Positions 46,770 through 57,675 of a stretch of 64,000 bases of DNA are shown piece by piece (within the stretch, counting starts at the first letter, position 1; each line of letters opens with the position of its first letter). Below the pieces are notes generated by a model. It was given only the letters and a program-made list of their open reading frames with translations, was not told where the DNA came from and made no database searches. The position numbers and the translations under genes were made by a program. This DNA comes from Saccharomycopsis fibuligera x Saccharomycopsis cf. fibuligera (taxonomy: Eukaryota; Ascomycota; Saccharomycetes; Ascoideales; Saccharomycopsidaceae): contig CP012811.1 of assembly GCA_001936135.1 (NCBI GenBank), forward strand, positions 1,240,001 to 1,304,000, read 5' to 3'.

Positions 46770-47907
46770 ATGTTCGCTCCTCCTCCACCGGTAGTATTGA
46801 ATGCACAAGCAGTCAGCGGTATTCTAGGGTATGTCTCTTTCATATATATGTTTGATTTCAGTTTATTTTTTATTTTTTATTTATTTATTTATTTATTTAT
46901 TTTTTTTTGTCACTTGCTCTTGAACTCTTTTACTAACCATTTTTAGCTCTATTTCCATTGCATGCTGGGTTATCGTTTTTGCTCCACAAATTTACGAAAA
47001 CTTCTGCCGTAAGAGTGCAGAAGGGCTTTCGCTTTTATTCGTTGTTCTCTGGCTTATTGGTGATGTTTTCAATGTTATTGGTTCCATTGCTCAGAATGTT
47101 CTCCCAACCATGCTCATTTTGGCCATTTATTATACCCTCGCTGATGTGGTGCTATTGGCTCAGTGTCTCATGTATGGAACTAATGAAAATGTTGACCCAA
47201 TCCATTTGTCGCCGGCTAATCCATTATCTGAAGACGTTTTAGACGAAATCATTGCCCATCAAGACCATCACCATCACCATCATCACAATCATTATTCAGA
47301 AACCGACCGTCTCATTGGAAACGACCAACCACATCGACATGCATATGACGAAGAAAGCAGCCAAAACCAACAGCTAATCACAGACTCCGAAAACCAACTG
47401 CAAAAAAGTTCTTCCAGTAACTCAAATGTCTCTAAATTCAGAAGCGAAGTCACCAATGGTCTTCTTGTGGCACTTGTGTTAGTTTCTGGTATTGGGGGCT
47501 GGTACATTTCCTATATCAGAAGCGCAAATCACGATGTCAATACTCCTCCTGACCATCATCATGATCAAGACAATTTGGAAATTGACTTTTGGGGTCAAGT
47601 TTTCGGTTACTTGTGCGCAGTCTTCTACTTGGGTTCTCGTGTACCGCAGATACTTCTCAACTATAGACGTAAATCCTGCGATGGTATTTCATTTATGTTT
47701 TTCTTTTTCGCATGCATGGGTAACTTGACTTATGTATTGAGTATTTTGTGTGTTGGAGTTAGCAAAAGATACATTGTGATCAACTTTAGTTGGTTGCTTG
47801 GTAGTGTTGGGGCTTTAGCTCTTGATGCAGTAATTTTTGTCCAGTTTTTTATTTATAACGATGACGGTGCATACGATACTCTTGATGATCAGGATGAGTA
47901 TCCATGA
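46770..47907 (+). CDS. YPQ1: Vacuolar PQ-loop amino-acid transporter, two exons
   Basis: Ypq proteins export basic amino acids across the vacuolar membrane. Exon 1 is 46770-46828 (MFAPPPPVVLNAQAVSGILG, last codon split) and exon 2 is 46947-47907; together they give 339 aa. The two PQ-loop motifs are FAPQIYENFCRKSAEGLS (Pro33-Gln34) and GSRVPQILLNYRRKSCDGIS (Pro253-Gln254), each in a three-helix half of the expected seven-helix fold. The loop between halves has a histidine run (about 127-135) and an acidic dileucine signal ETDRLI (138-143), which fits the AP-3-dependent sorting known for Ypq proteins. Without the intron the first transmembrane helix and first PQ motif would be lost. YPQ1, YPQ2 and RTC2 are close relatives, so the exact symbol is provisional. 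Confidence 0.93.
46829..46946 (+). other. Spliceosomal intron of the PQ-loop gene
   Basis: Donor GTATGT at 46829-46834, branch TACTAAC at 46931-46937 and acceptor TTTTAG ending at 46946. Length is 118 nt and phase 2. The interior carries an ATTT microsatellite. The branch-to-acceptor distance is about 10 nt. Confidence 0.95.
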
Positions 47908-49061
47908 GGTTACAAACCAAATTTGTTTTTGACATTTTGCTCTTTTTTTTTCTCTTGTTATAAATTTATATTCCAAACAAAACTAAAAATTTAAATAAAA
48001 AAATTAAAGAAAAAGTTTCCTTTAGTGTTTAATGTTGATACACTCATAGATGCAGTGCAGTTGTATCTGCAAACTTACGCTCTGTTTCTCTGCTGGGTCA
48101 GCCAATAGATGAATTTCGAAGTAATAATTTCTTGCCTGTAGTTGATATATAATTAAAATTTCCCAGAGGTGAGTCAGTCCCCAGTACTTCGCCATTATTT
48201 GAATTGAAAGCATTTCAGAAAGACATTGAAAATTATATCAATCAGTGACGATAACTGCATTCAATTACTAATTATGCATTAATGCTAATCAATTTGATAA
48301 TATTTCAGGTACGTTAGTAGCATGTACTCATATATTTTGCGGTTTTCCTTTTACATTTATCTCAACAAGATGCATTTTAACACCAAACGCCTACTATGAG
48401 ACAAACTTTCTCAAGATGAACATCTCAATATTATATCCATTTGCTCGATTGGTACATGCACGGGGGCGTATCCCAACCCAATATCTTCTATTTCTAGTTT
48501 GAGGGTTTCCTCTAAATGGCTGATTACGTGTCCAGGTATTGCTCATTGAAATCAACGACAATTGACAATCGTACCCTAAGTGTAGCGATAATGTGCGAGT
48601 ATATCATATTGTACAAACATGAACTAGCCTAGGGAAGAGATTTGTATTTCTTTTGTGGTATCTGGTTGAAACCGCTTTCCGCAACCATGATTTTGGTGCA
48701 TCAGTTGCTTCACTTTAGTTTTAGGCTGTGATAATCGATCTAATTACTATTGTGTATCTTATATTTCTTGCAAATAATAGCAAAATTCACTTTATAATTT
48801 GCTCTTTGATTTTAATTTATATCGGAAAGAGAGTATTGAGCTTTATGTTATTTCCTCGTTGAACGCTGCTTTAGTAATGTAGGAAGCAGCTTTGATTTTC
48901 ATACTAAGCGCAGCTCACTAAAGCGCACCAAAAATGTGCTATAAGCACCCAATGTTATCACTTTTCTTTAATATAGCGATTATAAATGTACAAAGAACAT
49001 TTAACATCAAAACCTCATCTCATCACGCAACAACTCTAACCTGCCATATAACTGAGGCTCC
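47908..49061. other. Intergenic upstream of the GIG1-type gene
   Basis: 1.15 kb of AT-rich sequence between two plus-strand genes. It contains a perfect TACTAAC on the minus strand near 48311-48321 that is not attached to any exon. No gene was recognised. Confidence 0.6.
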
Positions 49062-49865
49062 ATGCTCAGCAATAACCCTTACAAAAGTACAGAGAGCGTT
49101 GCTCACAACTGTCAGCTGAAACATTCGCTGTCGTTGCCCGTAATGACTCCAGAAGTACTTTCACAGCCATTGCCACAAAATTGCTCCACAACAGATAACC
49201 AATTGGTAGTTGAAACCAATATTCAAATCATTAACGGCAGCAAATGTCTAATGAATACTCTAACGTGGCCAAAGATAAAAGCTCTTATACAGCAAAATAA
49301 CTTACAAAATTTTGCCAGAGCGCCACCAGATGCTTTTGAATACAGAAAGTTTCGTGACACTTTGGCGGCTAAGAGCTTGTCAGTCTACAAAAGGCTAGTG
49401 TGCGAACAACTTGAATGGGCTCCCAAAGATCTATACAAAGATCCAAATGTTGAAGATACAGATATTATCATAAAGCCAAGTTCCCCATACTTGTTTCACC
49501 ATGCCGCCGATGTTAAGATTATGCTCAACGAGTTCCCGTACAACTTTAGCAAGCAAGTAACTCACTTGCTTGTATGGACCAAAGTGCCGATTTTGTCTGA
49601 TCCTATAAGTGATGTTGGTGATATTTCTTCTTCCACTCGAGGATTAGTTGATTTGTATGTTAAGAAAACTTTCATAGATGGGTTGGGTATTGATAAAGAA
49701 AACATCATTTGGTTTCGCAACTGGTCAGCTTTGCAAAGTGTGAAGCAAATAAGCCACGTTCATGTTCTTGTGAATAAGTTGTCGAACCAACAACTTGAAC
49801 AACTTTTATTTAAATCTGGCGAAATGTTGACTTTGGAGGAGGTGAATAGTTTTGATGATTTTTGA
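49062..49865 (+). CDS. GIG1: GIG1 / DUF3605-family protein (N-acetylglucosamine-induced type)
   Basis: 267 aa from an ATG at 49062. Residues about 65-255 match the DUF3605 pattern as I remember it: LTWPKIKALI..., a basic-aromatic FEYRKFRDTL helix, YKRLVCEQLEWAP, then a proton-loving block DVKIMLNEFPYNFSKQVTHLLVWTKVP. RGLVDLYVKKTF and the C-terminal WFRNWSALQSVKQISHVHVLV follow. The family includes Candida Gig1, induced by N-acetylglucosamine; its biochemical function is not settled. The first 60 residues are variable and contain two CTG codons. There is no signal peptide or membrane helix, so it is probably cytosolic. Confidence 0.85.
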   Translation: MLSNNPYKSTESVAHNCQLKHSLSLPVMTPEVLSQPLPQNCSTTDNQLVVETNIQIINGSKCLMNTLTWPKIKALIQQNNLQNFARAPPDAFEYRKFRDTLAAKSLSVYKRLVCEQLEWAPKDLYKDPNVEDTDIIIKPSSPYLFHHAADVKIMLNEFPYNFSKQVTHLLVWTKVPILSDPISDVGDISSSTRGLVDLYVKKTFIDGLGIDKENIIWFRNWSALQSVKQISHVHVLVNKLSNQQLEQLLFKSGEMLTLEEVNSFDDF

Positions 49866-49868
49866 AAG

Positions 49869-52800
49869 CACTTAAAATTGAGGCGTGAGTGCTGGGAAAA
49901 TTTTTTTCTTTGAGAAGAAAAAAAGGTTCATTCAAATCTAATTTACCTATGCATTCTGTAGTTTATATAGCCTACAGACTCATAATTTCTAAATACAAGA
50001 TATCTTATAGATTCATCTCTGAGTTTCTGAAAATTACGCCATCTGACCTAATGCGTCAGACAACACCATCAATTTCATGCCTCGATATACCCAGTGGATG
50101 TAAACAGCATTTTTGCATATCTTTTTGTGCGGTGTTTTTTCTCCATTTTGTATTTGTCCTGCATATAACGGCGTTTGCTGCCGGTTCCTGCGACATAAAA
50201 GTTTGGGAATGTACTGGGCTGCATCAGATGCAGAAAACGCTGGGTTACATTCCTATCGGGGAATTCGCGACAACAAATTATAAGCTTTCAAAAAGGAGGG
50301 CTCGAAGAATAGTACTTGAGCGATCGCTAAAAAATAAACTTAAAATACCCAAATTCTTTTCTCACCAACTCAAAAGTAGTTAAACATTACATCAGCCTGC
50401 TTTTATAATTATGAAACAGCCATGAAAGCTTTTATCAAAGTTTAACGTAAAGGAGCTTTTTCTTTACCTTTGCTAAAGCCTATTCTTTTTTTAGTAGCGC
50501 TGAATTGATGCAAACGCTAGATTTATGATAAAGTTGGTCCAATTGGAAACGTAACAAACAGGCTTGTGTATTTAAAATCAAACGAAAATATAGTACAGTA
50601 TATAGTATAAAATGGGGGTGGGAAGTATACCAACTAGCTTTGGAAAAAGAATTTTTTCCATTATAAAGTTTGTGTGGTTTCCCTGCAGTGTTCATAGGTG
50701 AATAACAAAAAAGAAGTTAAAAACTGTAATAGTCATGGGCAAAGTAGTAATCGTATCAACGGAGGGAAAACGGAGAAAGCGAAAAATCGATCTAGAGCCA
50801 ACTTGTGTGCATCCTTTGTGGTTCGAGTTTTGTTTTGTGATTTGCTGGTGGGTATTCTTGATATTTAATATATATGAAATCCATGATGCTCGATGCAATT
50901 ATCACATATTCTGTGATGTGTTTTTGGACAGCACATCCTCGAGTAGAGAAATTTGGCAAGATCTGGATCGCAAAGATCGAAATTTTCTGGAAGCTCCACT
51001 TTGGTAGAGTGGTTTTCTGAACATAAGCAGCAATGAAAAGTGACAACTTTGATATAGTGCATTTTTTCTTCCCATAAATATATGAATGAAGGGAAGGAAC
51101 CAAGTCGCTTAGTAAAACTAATGAGATGAGATGAGATGATTACCTTGTGAAAAGCGATGATCAATTGTATCAATATGTGTATGAACTTGAGCTAAGTAAT
51201 TTCCTTTCAATTTTGCAACCACCAAGGTAACAACATAAAATGAACTGTAGCGAGAGAGGGCGAGCAAAATCAAATGTGTACGGTAAATGAAGAAATCCCA
51301 AGCCTTTTAAATATTTTTTTGTCTATTTTTTGTCATCTGTTTTTTTTTTTTACTGATCTTAAGATTTAGCCACATATGTACAAAAGTCTATGAAAGTTAA
51401 AGTTTTATGTTGTTGATCTTCTTCGGGTCTCAGATTTTCCATTAGCTCAAGTATAATTCAACTTAGTAAGGCAGCAGTTGGAAAATAAAGAAAAGACCAC
51501 GAAATAGTAAAAAAAAAATAATAGTAATGCTAACTTTAAACTGGGATAGGTTTTCGTTTTTTACTTCGGCTTGTTATGCGTACATATACAGCAGCACAAT
51601 AAACGGCACGCGAAGTTAGTAATTATCATCTAAGCGTGTAACAGCCGGCAATTATCCGTGGCAACGAGAAAACAAACAGAAAAAAAATAAAAAATAACAA
51701 TGCCAACAACCACAAACAACTGTTACGACTAACCTCTGAGTATCAGATAGCATAATAGATAAACGAAACTAGCTATTAATGATGTACTTTTTGCAAAAAC
51801 CTCTTTGCATCTTTTCCGCTTCCAATTTTTATATCCTAAATATTGTACAATCTCAAGTTGATTGTATTGTGCTGGCGCTGACGGGCGTTCCATTTATCGA
51901 TTGTATTCTAAGGTATCTCGGTCTGTGCGTATGTACTGCAAGTAAATCTGCCCTTTAAGGTAACTCAGATAACAGCATACAAAAAAAGAAGCAAAAAGTA
52001 CAAAAAATATATAAACATAAAGCTAAAAACAGCATTGAACAACCATAACAGAGTAAATAAACATATTCAAGACCGCGCTACTTTCCTACTATGATTTTGG
52101 TGTGGATAGTACCAGTTGTTAGGCTCTTGGAGCATTTGTAATTTACCTCGGTCGCAAGTTTATGCTGTTTTGGGAACATTGTTTGCCTGCGTTAAAAAAA
52201 ACCTTACCATGCTTGAAAGAACGCTATGATTATATCGGTTACAGGCAGACAGTGTCTGAGTCTGACTAGCACAATTTTAAACCCGTGGATCGCTTAACAG
52301 CGCCTTTATTTGTCTTATATAGGTGTTGTCGTCCGCTTCAATTATACATTTTGGCCTTCTTTAAAGTATATCCTTGTAAATCTAAATTATATACGCTCTG
52401 ACGCTACGTAATCGGTACTAAAGAATTTATTAATTAAGGGTGCTGAACTTGTGCTCCGCGGCAAGGGCTTTTACTGCAAATTAATTAACAGTCAGATTAA
52501 GACAAACGTAACGAGATCGACTCCAAAAAGTAGACTCTTCACAGAAATAGATTGATATTTTGTACCGTACTGATTTTGGACAATTAGTCGCTTTCTTTTC
52601 CCCCCTCTTTTCGCCCTTTTACTTCTGCTATTTTTTACTTTTTCTTATCCTTCGCGCTTTTTTTTTTTTTTTTTTTGTTTTTTTTACACATTTCTGTATG
52701 CTGGTCTTTTCCATCAATGCCGTGCAACGCTCACTTTCAATATGCAAACGCTGTTTCAAAGTGAAAAAAACCTAAAGGAAATAGCTTTACGATCAAAAGA

Positions 52801-52942
52801 CAACAGGAACAGAAAATCAATTTATTATGCTCATATAAAGTAAATTAAAATAGCGTATTATCCGAATTGTCATTGCGCCTTGTAAATCTTTTATTATTTC
52901 AATCTCTTTCTAATTAATTGTAAATCAGCCGGTCGACAATAA
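49869..52942. other. 3.1 kb convergent intergenic region
   Basis: It lies between the 3' ends of the GIG1-type gene (plus) and TUS1 (minus). A plus-strand frame at 49949-50383 (145 aa from its first ATG) has one hydrophobic stretch and a basic tail but no recognisable family, and I do not call it a gene. ATGAG tandem units occur at 51120-51137 and a poly-T run at about 52661-52683. Nothing else was recognised. Confidence 0.55.
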
Positions 52943-55900
52943 TCACTTTCTGATAAGTTCCAAGAGAACCTGTCTACGTCCTTCTTGAAATGTTGAAATG
53001 ACTCTTGCTGCGCTATCGTCAGATCCTAACCCGCCACCAATAATTTGCAAATTCCGCCCAAATAACACTTGTGCCAAAATTCCAGCCCTAGGGCCTGTTG
53101 CAAACACTTTGTAAATCTCAAGATTATGTTTTGTGCATATAATCAAATGGCCGTCTTGATATGCTGCACCGTTACAACAAACAGTGTCAAACTCAATAAA
53201 TTCGGCTCTGGAAAAATAACCATGGTCATTACAGAAGACAGCCATGCGGTCTAGAACTACCAACGTTTCACCGGTTCGCATTCCAAAGATCGCGACCGGC
53301 AGCGCCGTCAGTAACGATTGCGTGATCCGAACTAGGCTGTTGCTTAATGTATTTGACAGAGTACTTTTGTTTCCAATATTGGCTCTGTTGTTGATGCTGT
53401 TATCTCTTTGTGACTCTAAGTTAATAAGTGGCTGCGGGAACCTCGTAAGTTCAGTTGGCTGCTTCTTGCTTTTAAATGTATATTTGTAAAACTGCCGATT
53501 CTCCACACGCAAAAAGATATCAGAGTCAATTGTATCGCACTTATTCACTTCAGACCCGAGTTTTTCTTGAACGTCGGTAAGTTTGTGTACTATCGTTTCC
53601 ACAATCTGTTGGCTTTGAATTCTAATTCTCGTAATGTAAACCATGTTGCGACTCAAACTGCTACTTTTTACATAGGCTAATGCTTCAAAGTTATTGAACT
53701 TTAAGCAGCCAAAATCAAGTATGTCTTTTGATATCAAGCTGGCTTTTAACTTCGGCAATTTTTTGCTCAAAAAAAGTACCACATCATCAAAAGATAAACA
53801 TACCAACTTCTTGTATGCTAATAACACAAGAACATTATCGTCTTTGAAATATCCAAACTTCCGCACTCCTTCATAAGAAAGAAGCTTTTTCCATTTTTCA
53901 TTATCAGAAACACACCTAGCGCATACTGCATTGCTCATCCCGATAATCTCATATTTCTTTTGTTTATGTTTTAATGTTATTGTACTAATGACTGTGCTAT
54001 TTAGCATATAAGCGGCCAGCCTTGACGAACTCTTGAGAACTTTAACAACATCATTGGGATATGAGACTCCTAGATAATATAGCCCCTCATTAGAAGATAC
54101 TGATTCTGCAATGTATTTAAGTTTGAATGCTGATAACTGCTGCATTTTATCGAAAAATAATTTTCGAGCTTCTGTAACCTTCTTGATCCATTCTTGATCT
54201 TGTCCTCTATAGACGATAACAGACGTCATATAATCTTCTGCAATGTTGAATATCCGAAGCTTAGACATCTTGGCGTTGGCCAAACTGTGTTTTTCCCCAT
54301 GACTGCTTCCTCCTGATGTTTTAAAGTTCAATCTCGCAGATTTACTTTTGGAGTCTTTTTTCTTGCTATTCGCAATAAGGTACTGCACTGGAATTGGATT
54401 TTCAATCACTTTATAATTATGTCTTATAAAATCAATCTCGCATATTAGGAATCTCGAAGAAAATAACAAAAGATACAAATTTTTTGAGTCTGATGCACTT
54501 TTTTTTGCCAGATTCTCACAAATAATGACATCATCTTCATCAAATTCAGTATTTACATTGTAATTAAGAGGCGAGAATGTAATTTTTTTGAAAAGCTCCC
54601 GGCTATCATAGGTCCTTTTCCACTTATTCAATTTTGCAGCAAAGTCCTTTAGTTTTTGTAACACTTTATCGACTTGATTCCATTCATTAGACCCTGGTAC
54701 GGAAAGCTTTTTAATCTTTTCGAAAGTTGGTACCATGATAATTGCATCATCAACGAACGCATTGTAGAAATTCTTTTGTGCAATATAAGAATTGTGACTC
54801 TTAAACCATGCGAAAAACTTAGATTGAGGCTTCTCTCTTTCAAAATTAATGAACACTAACAATGCAGACTTGTTCTTCACTTGTTCTTTGTAAATGCTTT
54901 CAGAATTGTCAAGCCAACTGAGAAAAGGGTTCCAGTACTCTCTTTCAATATACTTGCCTTGCTCTGCTAGTATTTCTTTGAGCGGCTCCAACAAGTATTT
55001 TTTCTTTAATTTTCCAATTTCCTCTACCGATTCAAATGCATATTTATAAAAAACGGCTGGCCTCAATGGATAGGCGAGTGTTTTTTCTTGCTTGAGAAAA
55101 TCTTTACCAACGGTATTCACGAAAATAGAGTGATTTTCCACATCTCTATGCGCCGTGGCGATAAGCTCAAAAATTGCCGAACTTTTATCAATTTTGGCTT
55201 TATCAAGCGTTTGCAATTCTTGTGGCAGGATGTCCCAGTATATATGCCATCTTTGATTAAGCTGCTTGGAAACGTCGAATTTGCGCCTATTGAAAGGACA
55301 ATCGAAATCATAGCATTTATGAGGGAAATATACTCTATTTTTTAAATTTGTATTGGCATGGTTGTAGTGTGTAGAGTAGCACGTTGTTAACCGTGGAATC
55401 ACTCCGCTTATTGAAGCTTCATCATTAATGAAAACTTGATGATTAAATGCCTCAACGAAGCATTCATGTTGCTTAAATTCGTAAACTATCAAGTCAACAA
55501 CTTCCAAAAGGTCATAGTCGTCAAAATTTGGACAATAAAATTTGACAATTAAAGATAAATATTGCCGCACCTCTACTTCTGCAAATAAAGCTTTCTCAAA
55601 CCAATGGGGCAAATTTAGCACCCACTTGAATAGTGATGATAGAGCCCAAATATCCTTACACTGCAAAAGTCTAACTTTACTGAGAGTAACACCTTCATAA
55701 TCAACACGCTCATCTGTTGAGTGGTCTACTAAGTCTTGGAAAATGTGGTCTTCTTTGGTTTTAAAGTGATTCTTAAACAGTGAAGCATCGATACCCATAG
55801 TTGCGTTCTGTAAATCCACATCAACAAATAGTGATTCTGCAGCATTATCATTGAGAGGATCATTAGAGTCTAGTTGAGCCTCAAAGATATCATCATTATC

Positions 55901-56350
55901 CATATCACTTTCATCATCATCATCAGTATCATCAGAGTATTCCGAGCCAAGTAAAAGAGCGCCAGAGGTTTGTAAGGCAAAAATGTAATTTGATAAATTT
56001 TCTGGAGATTTCGCTACCAGAGGTGTCGTCCAAGTTTCTCTATCAGGCTCAATTAAACAATTGGGCACATAGGCATTGTTATTGTCGTTATGATTCGATA
56101 AAAAAACCGTGTTGTGTACAGTGTCTTCAAAACTAACTCCTTGCGAACCCAAAAGCTCCTTCGAACCTTGCTGAGTTTCAAACACATTTGAATGGGGCGT
56201 CAGGGCCGCCGAAGGCGTAACTGGCGTTTGAAATGAGTTTCGTCGTACATCGGTAAGATCAATAGGAAGAGCTCTTGAGTTTCCTTGTATGGGGCCAATT
56301 GAACCTGACCTCAAATGGAGCAGGTTGACAAAGTCAGGCAAGTCAGACAT
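52943..56350 (-). CDS. TUS1: Rho1 guanine-nucleotide exchange factor of the Tus1 type
   Basis: Activates Rho1 in cell-wall integrity and cytokinesis. 1135 aa. Residues 1-200 are disordered, with an acidic run at 139-154. Residues 220-330 form the conserved pre-DH block (VTLSKVRLLQCKDIWALSSLFKW ... GVIPRLTTCYS), followed by a Cys/His-rich turn (324-351). The segment WHIYWDILPQELQTLD...IFELIATAHRDV (about 369-405) opens a Dbl-homology domain running to about 600, then a PH-like region (about 610-760). A C-terminal citron-homology (CNH) beta-propeller (about 780-1125) includes GVRKFGYFKDDNVLVLLAYKKL. The DH core is more divergent than in S. cerevisiae Tus1 and Rom2. Assignment to Tus1 rather than Rom2 rests on the pre-DH block and the absence of a DEP domain, and is fairly but not fully secure. 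Confidence 0.82.
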   Translation of the reverse strand: MSDLPDFVNLLHLRSGSIGPIQGNSRALPIDLTDVRRNSFQTPVTPSAALTPHSNVFETQQGSKELLGSQGVSFEDTVHNTVFLSNHNDNNNAYVPNCLIEPDRETWTTPLVAKSPENLSNYIFALQTSGALLLGSEYSDDTDDDDESDMDNDDIFEAQLDSNDPLNDNAAESLFVDVDLQNATMGIDASLFKNHFKTKEDHIFQDLVDHSTDERVDYEGVTLSKVRLLQCKDIWALSSLFKWVLNLPHWFEKALFAEVEVRQYLSLIVKFYCPNFDDYDLLEVVDLIVYEFKQHECFVEAFNHQVFINDEASISGVIPRLTTCYSTHYNHANTNLKNRVYFPHKCYDFDCPFNRRKFDVSKQLNQRWHIYWDILPQELQTLDKAKIDKSSAIFELIATAHRDVENHSIFVNTVGKDFLKQEKTLAYPLRPAVFYKYAFESVEEIGKLKKKYLLEPLKEILAEQGKYIEREYWNPFLSWLDNSESIYKEQVKNKSALLVFINFEREKPQSKFFAWFKSHNSYIAQKNFYNAFVDDAIIMVPTFEKIKKLSVPGSNEWNQVDKVLQKLKDFAAKLNKWKRTYDSRELFKKITFSPLNYNVNTEFDEDDVIICENLAKKSASDSKNLYLLLFSSRFLICEIDFIRHNYKVIENPIPVQYLIANSKKKDSKSKSARLNFKTSGGSSHGEKHSLANAKMSKLRIFNIAEDYMTSVIVYRGQDQEWIKKVTEARKLFFDKMQQLSAFKLKYIAESVSSNEGLYYLGVSYPNDVVKVLKSSSRLAAYMLNSTVISTITLKHKQKKYEIIGMSNAVCARCVSDNEKWKKLLSYEGVRKFGYFKDDNVLVLLAYKKLVCLSFDDVVLFLSKKLPKLKASLISKDILDFGCLKFNNFEALAYVKSSSLSRNMVYITRIRIQSQQIVETIVHKLTDVQEKLGSEVNKCDTIDSDIFLRVENRQFYKYTFKSKKQPTELTRFPQPLINLESQRDNSINNRANIGNKSTLSNTLSNSLVRITQSLLTALPVAIFGMRTGETLVVLDRMAVFCNDHGYFSRAEFIEFDTVCCNGAAYQDGHLIICTKHNLEIYKVFATGPRAGILAQVLFGRNLQIIGGGLGSDDSAARVISTFQEGRRQVLLELIRK

Positions 56351-57069
56351 TCGCGGAGTTTAAATGGAGCTTTTGAGTGAGTATTACTATGTTTTGCCTT
56401 TTCCTTATCCCACTGTTTTGATTCAAGCTTGTTTTATCGGCAAAGAAAAGTAGTCAAGCGCATCTATACCTATGATGGTGAATACGGGCTCTAATATAAG
56501 CTTCATTGATGAAACTAGATAAAGATTTCTTGAAATGTATACGTGATCCGCTTTCGATGAGATCACTAAGCGAACCCGTTGTTAATGTGTCTAATCCAAA
56601 ACAGCGGAATCTTTGACTTTACTACTACAGATCGAAAAAAATATAGCCCACATCACATGCCTAATCACAGCCGCCCTGTTCAATGTGCGATGAGCAACAT
56701 CCCACGAAAATGTTTTACTGAGCTTTATCAATGTCATGTCGTTTATTGTCAGAAAATGAAGGATTATAACGTGTTTAATAATAGAATACATAAAAGAAAC
56801 AAAATATTTAAGCCCAAAGGCAGATGACAAGGGTGTGAAGTTATGATTACCGAAGATGAACTAATATATGATGAGGTAGCTATTTGAGCCTTTATCTTTG
56901 TAAGCTTGTCTAAAATAGATAAATATATTCAAAAGCCGTCTTCGCCAAAATTATCTTCCATTATGAAATATGATTATGAGAACAGAAACAGAGTTATGCC
57001 GGAGTTATTCTGAAGATGATCAACATCTTGAACTCTATATAGCATTTCCTCGCTGATAGAACTCTCCCA
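56351..57069. other. Intergenic upstream of TUS1
   Basis: 719 bp between two minus-strand genes. Two overlapping frames of about 80 residues on opposite strands (56579-56830) have no supporting features. No other element was seen. Confidence 0.6.
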
Positions 57070-57675
57070 TTACTTGCGCGGCACACCCACATGGAGCCTC
57101 TTCTCTCTAAGATATTTCTCCTGACTGAGCATCAAAGTCTTCACCAACTGAGGATCCGGCTTCTTTGAGTGCATAAAATTGCACATTCCTTTCCGTTCAC
57201 AACTTTTGGTGAAATGCAGACGACAACAACTACTACTGAAATTCTGCACTGGACTTAATTCAGCATAGATAGGACGGCCGTCATACCAACGGTTATTGAG
57301 ATTCTGTACCACTTTATCAGCCATTTGTTCCGTGGCAAACTTGATGTAAACATTACCGTTTAGATGATCATTGGCATTTTCACATACCACAACATCTTCA
57401 ACTTGAGCTCCAAGTAATGCGCATTCCACAAACACGTCTTCAAAAAAGTGGGAAAATCGTAAGTCTATTTGATCCTGCGTTAGCTGGGACTTCAAATTCT
57501 CGTCAAGTTCTGGATTTTGGTAAAAATTTGGACACATTATGGTCTTGGAAGCCTTGGGCTTGATGTGTTTTCGAGAGCATTTCTCGCCGTGTCGGCAAGC
57601 GCCTATTTTGTAGTAGAAGGCACAGTTCACCTTATCCTGTTCGGTTCCTAGATTGCTATCTCTTTGCAAAACCAT
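57070..57675 (-). CDS. U2AF1: U2AF small subunit (U2AF35), 3' splice-site recognition
   Basis: Binds the AG at 3' splice sites as partner of U2AF65. 201 aa, slightly shorter than the usual core. First zinc finger: Cys18, Cys27, Cys33, His37 in CAFYYKIGACRHGEKCSRKH. RRM-like U2AF-homology motif: about 68-142, ending RWYDGRPIYAELSPV. Second zinc finger: Cys151, Cys159, Cys165, His169, ending in the family signature GMCNFMHSKKP. There is no C-terminal RS domain. S. cerevisiae lacks this gene, so its presence helps place the organism outside that group. The position of the Gln in the usual CRQY signature is encoded here by CTG (residue 153). Confidence 0.95.
   Translation of the reverse strand: MVLQRDSNLGTEQDKVNCAFYYKIGACRHGEKCSRKHIKPKASKTIMCPNFYQNPELDENLKSQLTQDQIDLRFSHFFEDVFVECALLGAQVEDVVVCENANDHLNGNVYIKFATEQMADKVVQNLNNRWYDGRPIYAELSPVQNFSSSCCRLHFTKSCERKGMCNFMHSKKPDPQLVKTLMLSQEKYLREKRLHVGVPRK

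Noticed and set aside
48283-48321. TACTAAC with downstream TTAG on the minus strand
   Set aside because: The sequence after the putative acceptor has no open frame and no donor was found.
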